A stretch of DNA of 64,000 nt, taken from positions 22,319,821-22,383,820 of the forward strand of contig CM067081.1 of assembly GCA_034008185.1 (NCBI GenBank), read 5' to 3'. Positions 60,858 through 64,000 of this stretch are shown piece after piece. The notes under the pieces were generated by a model that was not told where the DNA came from, ran no database searches, and saw only the letters and a list, made by a program, of their open reading frames with translations. The stretch comes from Gorsachius magnificus. Taxonomy: Eukaryota; Chordata; Aves; Pelecaniformes; Ardeidae. The position numbers were made by a program, and so were the translations under genes. The stretch's first letter is position 1; each line of letters starts with the position of its first letter.

Positions 60858-61420
60858 TGTCGTGGTTTAACCCGGCTGGCAACTAAGCACCATGCAGCCG
60901 CTCACTCACTCCCCCATTCACTCAGTGGGATGGGGGAGAGAATCAGGAAGAAAAAAAAAGGTTAGAGCCGAGGGCTGAGATAAAGACAGTTTACTAAGAG
61001 AAAAGAATAATAATAGTAATAATGAGAATGGTAACAGAATATATAAAATGTATGACGCACAATGCAATTGCTCACCACCTACCGACTGATGCCCAGCCCG
61101 TCCCGAGCCACGATCAGTCCCCGAGCCGCGATCACTCTCCCTGCGACCATCCGACCAACCCCCCCGAGCATGACGTTATATGGTATGGAATAGCTCTTTG
61201 GTCAGTTTGGGTTAGCTGTCCTAGCTGTGCTGTACTCCCAGCTTGTTATGCACCTGGCCGAGCAGGAGAAGCTCAAAAAGTCCTTGAGCAGTCTGAGCAC
61301 TACTTGGCAACAACTAAAACATCAGGTGTTATCAACATTCTTCTAGTACTAAATCCAAACACAGCACTATGCTAGCTTCTGATGAAGAAAATTAACTCTA
61401 TCCCAGCTGAAACCAAGACA
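60858..61420 (-). mobile_element. Solo LTR of an avian endogenous retrovirus, ERVL-like
   Basis: The 563-bp element begins TGTCGTGG and ends AAGACA (TG...CA termini) and is flanked by a perfect 5-bp duplication, gggat, at 60853-60857 and 61421-61425. Its sequence ('ggtttaacccggctggcaac', 'taagcaccatgcagccgctc', 'gagataaagacagttta', 'attaactctatcccagctg') matches from memory an LTR type common in bird genomes. A 5-bp duplication is typical of class III (ERVL) elements. Read on the minus strand it has the expected order: a 'ccatataacgtcatgctc' promoter-type segment upstream and 'tagtaaactgtctttatctc' (polyadenylation region) downstream, so I place it on the minus strand. No internal viral genes remain; recombination between two LTRs would leave this structure. 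The usual TATA segment looks degraded. Confidence 0.88.
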
Positions 61421-61425
61421 GGGAT
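61421..61425. repeat. Target-site duplication of the solo LTR, right copy
   Basis: gggat, the partner of 60853-60857. Confidence 0.88.
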
Positions 61426-63119
61426 TTTGATTGGCCAAACTTCCTTCCACTGCTCTTCCTATGAGATATGATTCTCAGCGGCATACAATCTCACACTCTA
61501 CCATTGTTTTGGCCTCGGGTTTATATCCTGAGACATGCTCTCTAGTGGGACACTATGGGTTAGCAGCCCTATTTTCCCAAGCTCATGAATAACCTACTCT
61601 CGCAGGTGGAGTAAGAAATTGGAGCCCCAAACCAATCAGAATATCTAAGGGAGTGAGGAAGAAAGCAGCAGGGGAAGATGAGACTAATGGACTAATATGA
61701 GGTAAAACACAGCCAGGCAGACGTAACAATAGTATTTGCTGCAACAGGATTGAGGATGCAGTGATCCTAATTTGGATGCATCAAGGCACAGGTATGTGCA
61801 AGCCATAGACAATGTTGAGTTATTCTCCAGAGCTTGGCTTTACTCTTCATCTCAAGATGATTTATCTGCAGCAAAAGACACAATCCCAACACAAAAATAT
61901 CTCTCCCCCTTGGGAGAGTCCTTTCAGGAACCATTACACTTGCCTTGCAGAACTGAGGCAGGTAGGTCATCTCAGAGTGAAGGGGGAATGAATCAAAACC
62001 GCTTTTTCATCAACTACTAGAGTATATATTAGTCATCTACCATCCAAACAGATACTGCCTGCTTTGGGCACATCTGAAAACAGATGGCTCTGTTTCTAAG
62101 ATGGCCGAGCCAACTGTGTCTTCTTTCCCCATCACAGACCACTGAAGTAGTATATTAAATACTATTCAGTATTAATAAACCCATTTTAGATGCCCAAAAA
62201 CCAGCCTTCTATCTTAGGTTCACCATACTAAAACTATCTTGGACTAGGTTCCTTCTTACTGATTTGTCCAATTGTATATTTGCTTCACATCTTCAGCTCT
62301 TGTTCCTTGATGCTCAGAATGCTGTCTGAGCTTCCAATTCTAAAGGGAAAAGTGTTGTAGTTTGAAACCATGCTAAAACCGATCACAGGTGAAGAGCAGC
62401 TCTTTGAACCTTCCTGTTTATCCCACAACACACTTGAGTGCGAATCGTCTCTTTTAGTCCCTACTATTGAGCTTTGATTACCTTGGGTATTTCTGCTGCT
62501 TCCATTGCTGTTCTAAGCATTCTTCTAGACTGACACTGTTTCAGTTACACTGTCACCTTCATGAAACATCCATTGATATCCAGATATTTCAGCCTCTTGT
62601 TTTTAGAGGTCTCCTGGAATTGTTTGCACAGTTCAGAATTGCCAAGTCAAAGGTTCAAAACCAGGGAGAGGAAAAAAAAATGCAAGCAACTCAACAAAAA
62701 ACCAAAAATGACCACAAGAAAACCCCAACTGTCTAGAGCTCTATCCCCCAGTTAACAAAAATGGATGACTTTGCCTCCAGCTGTTCCTTCAGCCCTACCG
62801 CACTGAAATCCCTGCTGAAACAAAGCCCTGGAGATAAATCCTGTGAGCTCACTACTCTCTAACTGGGGTTCATTTTTGATTTATTGCTGTCATCTGACTA
62901 AAATCTGTCCTGTGGAACCCCACAGCCAGCCTCATGCTTTTCTGTGATCCAGGAACGCATTGTACAAGCATGATGCTCCTCTCTGGATTTGTACTGCATC
63001 TTTCTCTTTCTCTCTTGTTCTTATTATTAAAGCCCCCCTCTGACTTTCTCCTGCACAGCTATACTGGGCTTCTATTTCCAGCTACATAGTTGTAAGGTGA
63101 ACCTAAATTTTCTGTCTGG
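61426..63119. other. Unique sequence, no gene recognised
   Basis: No exon, RNA gene or repeat family recognised. The segment 62740-63119 may be a further eroded part of the LINE relic that follows, but I could not align it. Confidence 0.45.
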
Positions 63120-63570
63120 TCAGTGAACTTCACAACTGTTCTGTTTAATAATACTCTGTTTTTTGTGGTTGCCACTAGACTCATTGTTTTACATCTGTTT
63201 GCATTAAAGTGCATTTTCCACTGAATGACTCAGACACTTAAAAGATCCCAAGTCCCTCCTGCATAAATTCTGAAGTGTTTGCTTATTCCCTTCCTCTGAC
63301 TTCGGTATTATCAGCTAACATTTGCTGTGATCTTACATCTGATATTCTCATTCAAATTATTTATATATGTATTATTAAAAAGATCAGCCCCCTAGAGTAT
63401 GCCACTAGTAACCTATTTCCAGCTAGAGAAATTATCATTTGCAGACACTGTATGTAACCTGCTTTGAGACATTTTTCAAGCCAACAGACTATCTTTGCTC
63501 CTCAGACCACGGCTCCATGGTTTTACCTGTAAGCTCCTTTATGAAACCTTATCATTTGTAAAAGTGTCAT
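63120..63570 (-). mobile_element. Ancient CR1 LINE relic (reverse transcriptase region)
   Basis: On the plus strand the order 'gcattaaagtgcattttcca', 'ggtattatcagctaacattt' (antisense of the FADDT-coding segment), 'attcaaattatttatatatg', 'attattaaaaagatcag', 'tagagtatgccactagtaac' (antisense of the VPQG region) and 'ccaacagactatc' follows the antisense of old sauropsid CR1 ORF2 from its C-terminal side to upstream of motif C. Every frame is broken. It is clearly older than the 20-, 37- and 56-kb copies and may be of the same age class as the relics at 31.8 and 50 kb. Assignment rests on remembered family patterns. Confidence 0.6.
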
Positions 63571-64000
63571 TAATTCACACAGTTTCAATTTTCACACTAT
63601 CACTTTCTTCACAACGTGGAAAAATAGAACATTACCATGATGCATATGGAAAGCCAGAATTCAGAGCACAGAATATGTGCTTATTTCTCAAGATTCCCGA
63701 TTTTCTGTTTATAAATTTTTTCTTCTGACAAACAATAGCAAAAATACAAATAAAATACAAAAATTCAAGAGATTTTCAAAAGCAGAAGCGTTGCAGTGTT
63801 AAATTTAGTTCTCCAGCCCTTTTTGCTCCATTTGTCCTGAATTAGGGTCTTACTCATTCTTCCTTTAAAATCATCAGCATTTCTGTATCTGACAGTTGGC
63901 AAGTAGGAAGGGAAATGGTTTTAAAGATCAAATTAAGCAACCTGATTGAATAATTCAGATTTGCCATGGGATTCAATTATTTCTATTAGAAATATTTTTC
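63571..64000. other. Unique AT-rich sequence to the window end, no gene recognised
   Basis: Only short frames and AT-rich single-copy DNA; the relic may continue here in unreadable form. Confidence 0.5.

Noticed and set aside
61022..61375. 117-codon frame inside the solo LTR
   Set aside because: LTRs of this kind do not encode protein; the frame reflects GC-rich LTR sequence.
1..64000. tRNA, rRNA, snRNA and microRNA genes; CRISPR arrays; bacterial-type operons
   Set aside because: Reading by eye found no cloverleaf box A/B pairs, snRNA cores or spaced direct-repeat arrays. A covariance-model scan was not possible, so small RNA genes cannot be excluded.

Overview
The window reads as vertebrate nuclear DNA, almost certainly from a bird. 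The best evidence is the set of CR1 LINEs whose 3' ends carry the avian ATTCTATG-type tail. There are also a solo LTR of a type familiar from bird genomes and several decayed sequences of the sauropsid 'tcc-attgacttcaatggg' kind. There are no operons, no bacterial signals and no CRISPR arrays. Most of the DNA is AT-rich single-copy sequence with stops in every frame, which fits an intergenic desert or very long introns. I recognise no complete protein-coding gene. Apart from transposon ORFs, the open frames present are of the length and composition expected by chance.

Layout. 1-17 kb: unique sequence with one homeodomain-motif-rich block (870-1060), small tandem duplications, two ancient retroposon-tail relics (about 6.9 and 8.3 kb), a candidate coiled-coil coding exon on the minus strand (12296-12400) and another relic at 14.7 kb. 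17-21 kb: a tiny CR1 tail (17.24 kb), a candidate pair of phase-compatible exons (17522-17642 and 17834-17902, plus strand) and a 5'-truncated CR1 (19690-20354). 21-30 kb: unique sequence with AT-rich, TAATTA-containing blocks. 29.9-30.5 kb: the only CpG island outside repeats, with no gene identified beside it. 31.75-32.6 kb: a very old CR1 interrupted by a 35-base A run. 35.3-36.6 kb: two enhancer-like blocks with MEF2, FOX and PBX-HOX type motifs. 37.25-40.9 kb: a 3.65-kb CR1 on the minus strand retaining the ORF1 esterase remnant plus endonuclease and reverse transcriptase, broken by a few lesions. 41-50 kb: unique sequence with an 80-bp tandem duplication. 50-51 kb: an ancient LINE relic and a G-quadruplex-prone tract. 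53.3-53.85 kb: the best conserved-element candidate. 55.9-57.6 kb: a third CR1, headed by seven identical 19-bp repeats built from CR1's own coding sequence. 60.85-61.42 kb: a solo LTR with a perfect 5-bp target duplication. 63.1-63.6 kb: another ancient LINE relic.

How it fits together. The window is a record of several CR1 waves: very old relics at 31.8, 50 and 63 kb and the short tail relics; then the 56-kb copy; then the 19.7- and 37-kb copies, which belong to one subfamily. These lie in a landscape that looks rich in regulatory sequence rather than genes. I found no previously undescribed multi-gene system. The most unusual structures are the CR1-derived 19-bp tandem array, the orphan CpG island and the enhancer-like blocks. 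Conservation claims are inferences, because no alignment could be run.
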